NCBI GenBank assembly: GCA_963769905.1 | Contig: CAVYNG010000002.1 | Coordinates: forward strand, 1,550,001 to 1,614,000 | Length of the DNA: 64,000 nt | Reading direction: 5' to 3' | Origin: Bog-756 sp963769905 | GTDB taxonomy: Bacteria > Actinomycetota > Acidimicrobiia > Acidimicrobiales > RAAP-2 | In this document: positions 18,713 to 26,213 of the stretch, piece by piece | Layout: every line of letters begins with the position of its first letter | Position numbering within the stretch: position 1 is the stretch's first letter | The notes under the pieces: model-generated | The model's input: the letters and a program-made list of their open reading frames with translations, nothing else | What the model was told of the DNA's origin: nothing | Databases searched by the model: none | Translations under genes and position numbers: made by a program

Positions 18713-18795
18713 GCCCGGGTGGCGGAATGGCAGACGCGGTGGACTCAAAATCCATTGTCCGAGAGGGCGTGCGGGTTCGACTCCCGCCCCGGGCA
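18713..18795 (+). tRNA. tRNA-Leu (anticodon CAA)
   Basis: The acceptor stem GCCCGGG pairs with CCCGGGC at 18788-18794, with discriminator A at 18795. The D arm is GCG...CGC. The anticodon loop CTCAAAA gives CAA, reading UUG. A long class-II variable arm (around GTCCGAGAGGGCGT) is present. The T arm is GCGGG-TTCGACT-CCCGC. No CCA is encoded. It marks the left edge of the atypical region that follows. Confidence 0.97.
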
Positions 18796-19274
18796 CGCGC
18801 CGATTCTGATCGTTCGACCCAGTTCCTGCGTCGGACCTCGCGGCGAAATGAAAATCAGATGATGTCTGTGGTGCCGACGCGATCCAACAACCGGCCGAAC
18901 CGGGCTCGCGGTCAGTTGCGGTGCGGGGCACGGTGGCGTTGCTCAGCCGGTAGTGGTCAGGCCGACCACGGGAGCCGCGAGATGCACGCAAAGCAGAAGA
19001 CCCCGACGTCTCTGGCCGCCAGCACGTAGCCGCTCGAGGCCGGGCTGGCCGCGATGCTGTCGACCGGGGCTTCGAGGGGCAGCCCGGACATCGACCCATG
19101 GAACAGGGCGTCGAAGGCGTACACGAGCGAGCGGCGCTGAACCGCACCGCGACCCGCCGATCGAACCGAGCGGCCCTCTGCGCGACCACCTTAGGTCATC
19201 CATCGCGCTGAACACGAGGGTGTCGCATCGAGGTCAGGTGCTACACGCTGTTCGAACCGAATGAAGGAGGTCGG
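18796..19274. other. Island left edge, mostly non-coding
   Basis: About 480 bases between the tRNA and the PLOD-like gene. No integrase and no second copy of the tRNA 3' end is seen. The only coding-like content is the propeller-repeat remnant at 18957-19124. Confidence 0.4.
18957..19124 (-). pseudogene. Remnant of a propeller-like repeat protein (last repeat only)
   Basis: A minus-strand frame ending in TGA at 18957 reads VYAFDALFHGSMSG, then PVDSIAASPASSGYVLAA and DVGVFCF. This closely resembles one blade-like unit (V-F-S-F-G-D-A-x-F-x-G-S-M, then A-P-I-V-x-I-A-A-T-P-x-G-x-G-Y-x-L-V-A) repeated many times in secreted proteins of Acidimicrobiia and relatives. Only one unit and an aberrant tail are present, with no plausible upstream gene body, so it looks like a decayed 3' fragment. 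Recognition is by eye from memory of the repeat, so the call is tentative. Confidence 0.4.
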
Positions 19275-20024
19275 CTATCGGTGCTCGTCGAACCGTACGA
19301 AGACCGAGCACGTGGTGTCGATCTGGATGTCCGGGTACCGCCGCCTATGGAGCTCCCTCCACGCCAGTTGGTCGTCGAACCCGTCGGAGGTTCGACACCA
19401 TGCGGCCGAAGAACCAATCGCGTCGGCGATCTCCTCGAGGCACTCGAGGACGTATGAGGTCTTGCCGATATAGGCCCCCGAATTCAAGTGTCGATGGGCC
19501 GGCGAGGCGGACGCGCCGACTTGCTCTTCGAAAGCCCCGATCTCGGAAGAGAAGGGCCAGTTTCCAGCGGTGCTACTGAACAGCACCTTCGCGTCCGATC
19601 GCGAGTAGCGGTCGAGGATGATGTCCGGGCACCCAAACAGCAACACGTCGAAGGCATCGAGGCACAAGACGTTCTCCGCCACCGGGTTGGACAATAGATA
19701 GTCCCGTACAGGGAGGATCTTCAGCTCGAAACTCCACGGCTGACCTCGACCCAGCACGACGAGGTCCCGCAGACCCACGTGGTCGCAACACGCTTCGAGC
19801 AAGGTCTGGTCATGGCCGGTGTTGTACGTGATCACCGTGAGGTCCGGGTGGTCGCTACAGGCCCCGACCGCTCCTTGGTCGGCGAACAGCGTCTTTTCCG
19901 CGAGATCCCACTCGTGGCGTATCGGATGATCAGGGCGTCGAAGCGGACCGGGGCAGTGCACGACCAGCGCATCGGTCGTCAGTTGGTAGAGAGTCTTGCG
20001 GAGGTCGTCGTCCTCTCGATACAC
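19275..20024 (-). CDS. PLOD/GT25-like glycosyltransferase
   Basis: About 249 residues. The core reads ENVLCLDAFDVLLFGCPDIIL, a D-x-D-type metal and nucleotide-sugar site. KVLFSSTAGNWP and HRHLNSGAYIGK follow, the signature of the glycosyltransferase domain shared by procollagen lysyl hydroxylases/galactosyltransferases (PLOD, GT25-like) and some bacterial and viral enzymes. No membrane span or signal is seen. The start at GTG 20024 is preferred because a GGGAGGAG ribosome site sits 5 bases upstream; GTG 20039 is the alternative. It lies alone in the atypical island. The acceptor is unknown. Confidence 0.72.
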   Translation of the reverse strand: MYREDDDLRKTLYQLTTDALVVHCPGPLRRPDHPIRHEWDLAEKTLFADQGAVGACSDHPDLTVITYNTGHDQTLLEACCDHVGLRDLVVLGRGQPWSFELKILPVRDYLLSNPVAENVLCLDAFDVLLFGCPDIILDRYSRSDAKVLFSSTAGNWPFSSEIGAFEEQVGASASPAHRHLNSGAYIGKTSYVLECLEEIADAIGSSAAWCRTSDGFDDQLAWRELHRRRYPDIQIDTTCSVFVRFDEHR

Positions 20025-20039
20025 CCAGGCTCCTCCCAC

Positions 20040-20297
20040 TCGGTCTGCCGAAACGGAGACTGAGGGCTTCCCTTGTACGCGGACAGGGCAAGTCCTCGAC
20101 GCACCAACTTATGTGGTGCCGCGGATCATCTGGGGCACCCGGCTGGCGGCTGCCGCTCACCTGCTCAGGCGAGAAGTGCGTTCGGCTGGTCGACAACCCA
20201 TCGATTCCGCAGTCGGGAGCGCTCGGCCCGTTTCGATCGGTCATAGCCTTGTGGGACAGCAGATCGCCAGCCACCCCAGGAAGGAGGGCCCCCTTCC
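20040..20297. other. Intergenic region upstream of the SRPBCC gene
   Basis: About 260 bases of mixed composition between divergent genes. It should hold promoters for both; no strong element is evident apart from the AAGGAGG ribosome site at 20281-20287. Confidence 0.35.
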
Positions 20298-20770
20298 ATG
20301 AGCACCCCGACGGGGATCGGCCGCGCTGCACCTGTCATCGCGCAGCATGAACACCTGTCATCGCGCAGCATGAAATCGACATCAGAGCGCCACTCGAGAT
20401 CGTCTGGGGGCTTCACACCGACGTGAACGAGTGGACGACGTGGCAAACCGACATCACCGCCTCCCACGCTGACGGGCCCTTCGAGCCAGCCGCCTCTTTC
20501 GACTGGACGAGCTTCGGGTTCAGCGTCAGGTCGACGATCTACGAGGTTGCCGACCGGTCCCGAATGCTGCGGGGTGGCACCGCCGAAGGCATCACCGGCG
20601 TGCACGAGTGGCTCTTCGACGAGTCATCCGACGGTGTCCATGTGACGACGACCGAATCCCTTGCCGGTGACCCCGTCGCGGCTGACTCCGCATCGATGCA
20701 GTCGATGCTCGATACGTCGCTGACCTCCTGGCTCGCACACCTGAAGGCTGCCGCAGAATCGAGTGGCTAG
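20298..20770 (+). pseudogene. SRPBCC (START/polyketide-cyclase-like) gene broken by a 23-bp tandem duplication
   Basis: An ATG at 20298 follows an AAGGAGG site with 10-base spacing. Translation runs MSTPTGIGRAAPVIAQHE and then meets a second, identical copy of the previous 23 bases, which shifts the frame to a stop near 20425. If one copy is removed the frame continues EIDIRAPLEIVWGLHTDVNEW through FDWTSFGFSVRSTIYEV to the TAG at 20768-20770. That gives 149 residues, the normal size of an SRPBCC hydrophobic-ligand-binding domain. The N-terminal I-x-A-P-x-E-x-V-W motif is the family hallmark. Without the duplication the gene would be intact, so it is either freshly disrupted or an assembly artefact. 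Confidence 0.75.
20329..20374 (+). repeat. Perfect 23-bp tandem duplication
   Basis: Bases 20329-20351 and 20352-20374 are identical 23-mers lying head to tail inside the SRPBCC coding region. Because 23 is not a multiple of three, the second copy shifts the reading frame. Confidence 0.97.
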
Positions 20771-20937
20771 GTCGACATGCATTGACCTCGAAGTGCCGCG
20801 AGCTGTTGCGTCGATCCCCTGAATCCACGCCGGTCATGAACTGAGCCCGAAGCCCGTAGCGGATGCCGCTCAGCCAGGCCAGTTCGAGCGCGAGAATGGT
20901 CCTTGATCTCGAGGGTTGGCTGGAGGGAGCTTGACCG

Positions 20938-21760
20938 GTGTCCGAAACCACCCCGCCGCGCTCTGGCTTCAGCGATGTGGACCGTTCCGGTTCGGCGAAT
21001 CACTTGATTGAGTACCTGGACGCAGCGCGTTTAGCTCCCAGTGTCATCAGTGCGAAGGAGTGGAGCCTCGATCGCCTCGATCTGCAGCCCGGACTCTCTG
21101 CCTTGGACATTGGGTGTGGAACCGGAGAAGACGTCGTCGCGATGCTTCAGCGTGTTACCCCCGGCGGCCGGAGTGTGGGAATCGACAACTCAGAATTTCA
21201 TGGTGTCAGAGGCGCGCCAGCGCCATGGGCTCGTACCCAACCTCGGCTTCGCAGAGGCCGATGCTCACGGCCTGCCGTTCACATCAGCGAGTTTTGTCGG
21301 CATCCGATGCGAGCGAACGCTGCAGCACCTCTCCGACCCGGCGCGGGCGGTGGCCGAGATGGTTCGGGTCCTTCGGCCCGGCGGTCGTATGGTCCTGCTC
21401 GAGCCAGATTGGGGCACTCTTGTCTTAGAAGGTGCCGATCCGATTTTGACCGATCAGATTGTTGCTCGACACGTGACCAGGCACACCCAACCCCGCATGG
21501 GTCGTCGGTTGCGCGGCCTCATGACGGACAAGGGGCTCTCCGTTGATGAAGTGGGTGCTCAGGCTGTCGTGTACACGGACTTCTCTAGTGCGATCCGGGC
21601 CTTTGGGTTGAGCCACGCAGCGCCGCTTACGACTGCAGCGGGGATGATCAGCCAAAGCCAGGCAGACCAATGGGTGAATGACCTGTGGGAGGCCGATCGT
21701 GCCGGCCGATTCGTCGCCTCGGTTACTGGATTTCGAGCACTAGGGCGGAAGGGAAGCTAG
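20938..21760 (+). pseudogene. Class I SAM methyltransferase, interrupted by one frameshift
   Basis: GTG 20938 follows GGAGGG at 10-base spacing. The first frame carries motif I (LSALDIGCGTGEDV) and runs to VGIDNSEF. The second frame continues from MVSEARQRHG with FAEADAHGLPF, RCERTLQHLSDPARAVAEMVRVLRPGGRM and a C-terminal helical region to 21760. Removing one base near 21196-21199 joins them into a 273-residue protein of the UbiE/ArsM-like methyltransferase type. The substrate is unknown. It sits in the island with two other genes of uncertain role. Confidence 0.75.
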
Positions 21761-22167
21761 CTGGGACGAGTCCTCTCCTCATGGTCAGCGCCCTTGCCGC
21801 GTTTCGGATGGTCCCAAGCCCTGCCCTCGATTGCCGGCAGCGTCACGGGCTGAGATCACGCGTCCGGCGCCGACGAGAGGGGACGGTCGGTTCTCCGCAA
21901 GAGACCGAACGCAGCGTAATCTAAAGGCCTGTCAGCCAGATCGACAGCAGCCCCGCATGACTAGTCCGGTGGCACAGCTCTCATTGGTTCACCAACGAAT
22001 GGGTTGAGACGGGGGCGATATGGAAAGAGAGACGGTGACGGGACACTGCGGCGTGGTGCATTACGTTCCTTTTGCGTTCTTGGAGCGGTCCCGTACCGGC
22101 AACGTTGGTCCGGCGATCCATTCCCACTGGCGGTGGAGCCACGCACCTACTGACGGACCAGTACGGC
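21761..22167. other. About 400 bases without a supported gene
   Basis: Lower G+C than the flanks. Short frames are present but none resembles a protein. A TTGAGA at about 22004 could be a -35 for the downstream pair; nothing else is recognised. Confidence 0.35.
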
Positions 22168-22842
22168 GTGCCTGAGTCCGCCGAGCCGACGCAGACACCG
22201 AGTGCGCTTACTCCGGATGGGGCACTTCCTCAAGTACCGACGCGGCGAGTCGCGTTGGGATCGCAGGGGTCTACGTTGAATGCGGGTTCGCGGATCGTCG
22301 ACCTCATCGCAGGGACTGCCAAGGTGGGGGTCGGCGCGGCGACCCTCGTGGCTGTCGAGATCACCAGCAGATCCGTAAGGATCGCGAGAGTCGTCGTACC
22401 CGCGTCGATTGCTGACGGTCCTCTTGACGCAGTTGAGCGACACCTCGGACGGCGCCAGGACGAGGCCCATAGGAGCGAAAGGGAGAATCGAGACAACGTG
22501 GCCGAAGCTGCGGAGTCCGTGCTCAATCGGGTCGTGGTCGGGGTTGTCGACATGCTGGACATGGAGCAGTTGATCGATCATGTGCCGATCAACAAGGTTG
22601 TGGCCAGAGTCGATCTCCCGGAAGTAATCGATGAGATCGACCTCGCGGGGGTCATCCGTGAGTCCACGACCGGACTAGGTGCAGAGACCCTCGACGCCAG
22701 CCGTGCAGGGCTCATGGCCATGGATTTGTGGAGTGCCCGACTGATCGACAGGATCCTGCGGCGCAAGGCACCGCGTGACTTGGCAGTCCGGTGGAATGGC
22801 GTTGCTCGAGCGGACAGCGCGAGACCTGAGGTCATCTCGTGA
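22168..22842 (+). CDS. Hypothetical protein preceding an RDD-family protein
   Basis: About 224 residues from GTG 22168; a TTG at 22072 would add a low-quality N-terminus. The middle contains a hydrophobic or amphipathic stretch (VDLIAGTAKVGVGAATLVAVEI), then a charged helix and runs of paired residues such as VDLPEVIDEIDLAGVIREST. I recognise no family. The stop overlaps the ATG-like start of the RDD gene, so the two are translationally coupled and probably act together at the membrane. Confidence 0.6.
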   Translation: MPESAEPTQTPSALTPDGALPQVPTRRVALGSQGSTLNAGSRIVDLIAGTAKVGVGAATLVAVEITSRSVRIARVVVPASIADGPLDAVERHLGRRQDEAHRSERENRDNVAEAAESVLNRVVVGVVDMLDMEQLIDHVPINKVVARVDLPEVIDEIDLAGVIRESTTGLGAETLDASRAGLMAMDLWSARLIDRILRRKAPRDLAVRWNGVARADSARPEVIS

Positions 22843-23327
22843 CTCGGCATCGCGAGATCCGCAGTGAGCGAGCGCAGCAGCTCCAGGGCCTGCGGGCAGG
22901 CTTCGTTTCTCGGGCAGTGGCGAGCGGGGCTGATGTCGTTCTCGTTCTCTGCACCTACGTCGTCGGAGTGATCATGGTGAGCATTGCCTGGGATCTCTTT
23001 TTTTCGAAGTCGATTTCGGTTGCGGCTCCCCCGCATTGGTTGAATGAACTGTTGGTGTGGATGCTTCTCGTCGTGTACTTGACAGCCGGTTGGTGGTCCA
23101 CCGGACGAACACTTGGTAAGCAGATGATGGGCCTACGAGTCGTCGGTACGGATGGGAGTCCTCTTCGGTTCTTGCGAGCGCTCTGTCGAGCGCTCCTCTG
23201 CGCTTCGTTCTTCCCGGCGCTCCTGCTGGCCTTGGTGAACCGGCGAAATCGAGGTCTCGAAGACGTAGCCTTTAGGACGGTGGTCACCTACGACTGGCTC
23301 CCCGACAAGCTACGAACCGCTGGTTGA
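22839..23327 (+). CDS. RDD-family membrane protein
   Basis: 162 residues, about three membrane spans. The family's Arg and Asp residues are seen in GFVSRAVASGADVVLVL, and the second conserved region is GRTLGKQMMGLRVVGTDGSPL. The phenylalanine/leucine-rich C-terminal span ends in RGLEDVAFRTVVTYDW. RDD proteins are poorly characterised; some are linked to ion transport. Here it overlaps the upstream hypothetical gene by four bases. Confidence 0.85.
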   Translation: MTRHREIRSERAQQLQGLRAGFVSRAVASGADVVLVLCTYVVGVIMVSIAWDLFFSKSISVAAPPHWLNELLVWMLLVVYLTAGWWSTGRTLGKQMMGLRVVGTDGSPLRFLRALCRALLCASFFPALLLALVNRRNRGLEDVAFRTVVTYDWLPDKLRTAG

Positions 23328-23343
23328 GGCGTGCAAAGACGCC
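23328..23343 (+). terminator. Weak hairpin between convergent genes
   Basis: GGCGT at 23328-23332 pairs with ACGCC at 23339-23343 around a six-base loop, just after the RDD gene stop. There is no U-run, so this is only a weak candidate. Confidence 0.25.
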
Positions 23344-23364
23344 CCACCAATTGTTTGAACGCGC

Positions 23365-24186
23365 CTACCCCACCTCGTCCCTGTCGAACCTCATCAGAGT
23401 CAGCTCGCCCGCCGGCCGTCGAATCACTCGGTCCAACTGGCGGGTGAGAGGTTGCAGGATTGTCTCGATGCCCCAGTGGAGCTGCGAGAACTTCTGTCCT
23501 TCGGACGTGCGGTTCTGATCCAGCCTTGTCTTCAGGAAGGTGAACAGGACGTGACTGACGTACGTATTGAGGAACTGAGTATTCGTGAGGACAAAGCCGT
23601 CCTTGGCGCATGCATCGGCATACTCTCCAACGGACCTGGGGAACACATTCCCAAATTCTCCTATTCCGGTACTCGCCTCGTCTTCTATCGCCCCAGAGCT
23701 AGCACTCGAAGCAGGAAACGTGTCCTCAATCAAGTAGATACGGCTTCGGGTAACTCGGCGCATCTCAGCGACCGTCTGCCTCATACGTTGCAGCGGATTG
23801 TGCATGAGCACGGTCGCGGTGAAGCTGACATCGAACTCGTTATCGGCGAACGGAAGTGATTCCCCCTCGATCAAGACGACCTCGGCTCCTTCGACCTCGG
23901 GGTTCTCTCGCGCAGCAGTGACCATGGCTGGCGCGACGTCGCAACCGACGAGTCGCCTCGGATGCCTGGGCAGCATGAGGGCGAGATTGCCGCCAGGACC
24001 ACACCCGACGTCGAGGACGGCCTTGTCTTCGATCGTGAGCTGCGGAAGGAATGTCTCCACGAACCGGCGACCTTTGTACCGGTAGTAAGGCGCGTCGTCG
24101 CCCGCCACAAAGCGACCGCGAATACCTCGTTGGCCAGTTTTGGCTGCTACCCCGGACCAGTGTTCCGCTACGTTGTACTCAGGCAT
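23365..24186 (-). CDS. Class I SAM-dependent methyltransferase
   Basis: About 273 residues from ATG 24186 (MPEYNVAEHW); a GTG at 24237 would add 17 residues. Motif I is KAVLDVGCGPGGNLALML, the acidic residue after strand 2 is in RLVGCDVAPAMV, and LPFADNEFDVSFTATVLMH gives the motif II region. The C-terminal third is rich in aromatic and charged residues and is not typical of a known enzyme. It converges on the RDD gene and is separated from the following lipoprotein by unrecognised sequence. Substrate unknown. Confidence 0.8.
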   Translation of the reverse strand: MPEYNVAEHWSGVAAKTGQRGIRGRFVAGDDAPYYRYKGRRFVETFLPQLTIEDKAVLDVGCGPGGNLALMLPRHPRRLVGCDVAPAMVTAARENPEVEGAEVVLIEGESLPFADNEFDVSFTATVLMHNPLQRMRQTVAEMRRVTRSRIYLIEDTFPASSASSGAIEDEASTGIGEFGNVFPRSVGEYADACAKDGFVLTNTQFLNTYVSHVLFTFLKTRLDQNRTSEGQKFSQLHWGIETILQPLTRQLDRVIRRPAGELTLMRFDRDEVG

Positions 24187-24470
24187 GGCTGGCTTCCCGG
24201 TCTCTGGAGATTGCGCCCAGATGTTACTCCTAGACACCCAGGTCCAGGCCAGTGCTGACGAACCGATGTTCGACCGAAACCGGCGGACCTGGCGACCTTG
24301 CCGGCTGAGCTAGTCGGCCGTTGTCCGAATGACGCCTGTAGCCGGACTGTTGTGGACGGGCCGAATTGCACCAGATGGCTCGACTGGCGCTCGACTCTCG
24401 CCCTCGGCGACGGCATCTCCGGCGTGACGGTGCCGGTCGACGCGCTTCGGTCAGCGCACGAGTGGACCCG

Positions 24471-24860
24471 CTACCCCGAGGTGGACACGCCCGAGAGGTC
24501 GTAACCGAGGCTTGCGCACACGCTTTGCACGGCGTTCAGGTCATTGCCGAGAGCCCGCTGGTTGTCGAACTTGAAGTCGTTCACGGTGACCCCCGCGTCA
24601 TGACTGAGGGTTGCGCTCTCGGCCGTCGGACCGTCAGTCCGCAGACGAGCGCCAACCGACTCACCTTCGCTGTGGAGGGCGGCCTCGGTTGGGACCGACT
24701 TCGACGACAGGAGCCACGAGCTGTACGAGGCGAAGTCCGCACAGGTGCGCCTGTTGCCGTCGGCACTCTTCGCCGAACTGCTGCCGCTGCCGCCGCAGCC
24801 GGCAAGGACCAGGCCGACGCTCATCAGCGCCAGAACGGCGCCCCGAGACATGTGTTGCAC
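24471..24860 (-). CDS. Small secreted lipoprotein of unknown function
   Basis: 129 residues. The N-terminus is a Sec-type lipoprotein signal with lipobox LAGC near residue 22, followed by a Gly/Ser linker. The mature part has two further cysteines (RRTCADFASY and VQSVCASLGY) that could form a disulphide. The first codon GTG is placed 6 bases after a TATAGT hexamer, so the transcript is probably leaderless. No family recognised. Confidence 0.75.
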   Translation of the reverse strand: MQHMSRGAVLALMSVGLVLAGCGGSGSSSAKSADGNRRTCADFASYSSWLLSSKSVPTEAALHSEGESVGARLRTDGPTAESATLSHDAGVTVNDFKFDNQRALGNDLNAVQSVCASLGYDLSGVSTSG

Positions 24861-24866
24861 GGCAGG

Positions 24867-24872
24867 ACTATA
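24867..24872 (-). promoter_or_regulatory. -10 hexamer (TATAGT) of the small lipoprotein gene
   Basis: TANNNT element on the minus strand with 6 bases to the GTG start at 24860. Confidence 0.55.
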
Positions 24873-25149
24873 GGGCGGCGACCGTCTGCACTCATGGTCA
24901 CGGGTGCTCCCGCCACGGAGCAGCGCCCGTCTTCCGAATCGGCATCAGCCGCCACTTCGCCACCCCTGGCTCGTGCACTGATGACCCTCGGCACGCGCAA
25001 CATAGGTTTCATGCGACGAAGGGCACCTGAACGATCCTCTATCATCGGGCGATCCTTCCGGACGCGAGCGACGGCGGACAGCGGGAGTCACATCGGGGCG
25101 GACGGGACGTCGGCCACAGCAGACGTCGCGACCCCAGAGGGAAGGCCTT
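24873..25149. other. Divergent intergenic region at the island's right edge
   Basis: About 280 bases between the minus-strand lipoprotein and the plus-strand ABC permease, returning to high G+C. A GAGGGAAGG ribosome site immediately precedes ATG 25150. No repeat of the tRNA 3' end was found. Confidence 0.35.
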
Positions 25150-26199
25150 ATGTTCGGGATCACGCTCAGCGACCTGGTCTACCGGCGCCGCCAGTTTCTG
25201 ATCGCGACCGCAGGTGCCGGCTTGGTCTTCGCCATGACCCTGCTTCTCGCAGGACTCGCGGCCGGATTCGCCGTCGAGATCAACCAGACGGTGTCCGGCT
25301 TCGGGGCCGACGCGTGGGTGGTCAAGGCGAACACCGCCAACCGGATCGCCGCGCTGGCCCCGCTGCCGGAACGCACCGCAGGGCAGGTCGCCGCGCTGCC
25401 CGGAGTCACCAAAGCGACACCGGTGGTCATCGTCCCGCAGTCCGCGCAGGTCGACGGCACGTCACACTCGGTCAACCTGATCGGCGCGCCACCCGGATCT
25501 CCACCGAGTCAGCAGCGTTTGACGAGCGGTCGGCAGATCACCGGCTCGGGCCAGGCCGTCGTCGACGACCGCCTCGGTGCCCCCGTGGGCGCCCTGCTCC
25601 AGGTCAGTGCTCGGACAGTCCGTGTGGTCGGCGTCACCACCGACCGCTCCCTTCTCGGCGGAATTCCGAATGTGTACGTCACGCTCGCGGACGCGCAGGC
25701 TGCCGCGTTCGGTGGACAGCCGATCATCAGCGCGGTCGTCGTAAACGGCATCCCGACCACCGTGCCACCCACGCTCTCCGTGCAATCGAACCAAGCGGTC
25801 CAACAGGCAAGCCTCGCTCAGATGGCCCAGGCGGTCTCTTCGATCAACAACTCGAAGTGGCTGATGTGGATCATCGCCGCGGTGATCGTCGCCTCACTCG
25901 TGTACGTGACCGCACTCGAGCGGACCCGTGACTTCGCGGTCCTCAAGGCGCTCGGCGCTTCCTCGGGCACGCTCTTCTTCGGGCTCGCTCTCCAGGCGGT
26001 CGCGGTGGCCCTGGCCGCGGCCGCGATCGCTGCGATCCTGGCCCAATTCGCGACGGGTGTGTTCGCCCAACCGGTGGACGTCCCGCTGAGTGCCTACATC
26101 GAGCTTCCGATCTCGGCCGTCGTCGTCGGGTTGCTCGCCAGTCTGATCGCATTGCGAAGAGCGGTCTCCGTCGACCCGGCTCTGGCCTTCGCGGGCTGA
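25150..26199 (+). CDS. ABC transporter permease, FtsX/MacB type
   Basis: 349 residues. One N-terminal membrane span (residues about 15-40) is followed by an extracytoplasmic domain of about 190 residues. Three spans at the C-terminus have the FtsX pattern (LVYVTALERTRDFAVLKALGASSG links the second and third). The periplasmic domain resembles MacB_PCD proteins. With the ATPase downstream it forms an export or mechanotransmission-type ABC complex rather than an importer. Cargo unknown; lipoproteins, peptides or lipids are possible. Confidence 0.88.
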   Translation: MFGITLSDLVYRRRQFLIATAGAGLVFAMTLLLAGLAAGFAVEINQTVSGFGADAWVVKANTANRIAALAPLPERTAGQVAALPGVTKATPVVIVPQSAQVDGTSHSVNLIGAPPGSPPSQQRLTSGRQITGSGQAVVDDRLGAPVGALLQVSARTVRVVGVTTDRSLLGGIPNVYVTLADAQAAAFGGQPIISAVVVNGIPTTVPPTLSVQSNQAVQQASLAQMAQAVSSINNSKWLMWIIAAVIVASLVYVTALERTRDFAVLKALGASSGTLFFGLALQAVAVALAAAAIAAILAQFATGVFAQPVDVPLSAYIELPISAVVVGLLASLIALRRAVSVDPALAFAG

Positions 26200-26213
26200 G
26201 GGAGGCAATCACC

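Noticed and set aside
24238..24470. Short plus-strand frame near 24298-24504 as a gene
   Set aside because: No ribosome site, no recognisable motif, and it runs into the end of the lipoprotein gene on the other strand.
18796..25149. Integrative element with att sites
   Set aside because: No integrase, relaxase, transposase or repeat of the tRNA 3' end was found, so only an island of unknown origin is claimed.
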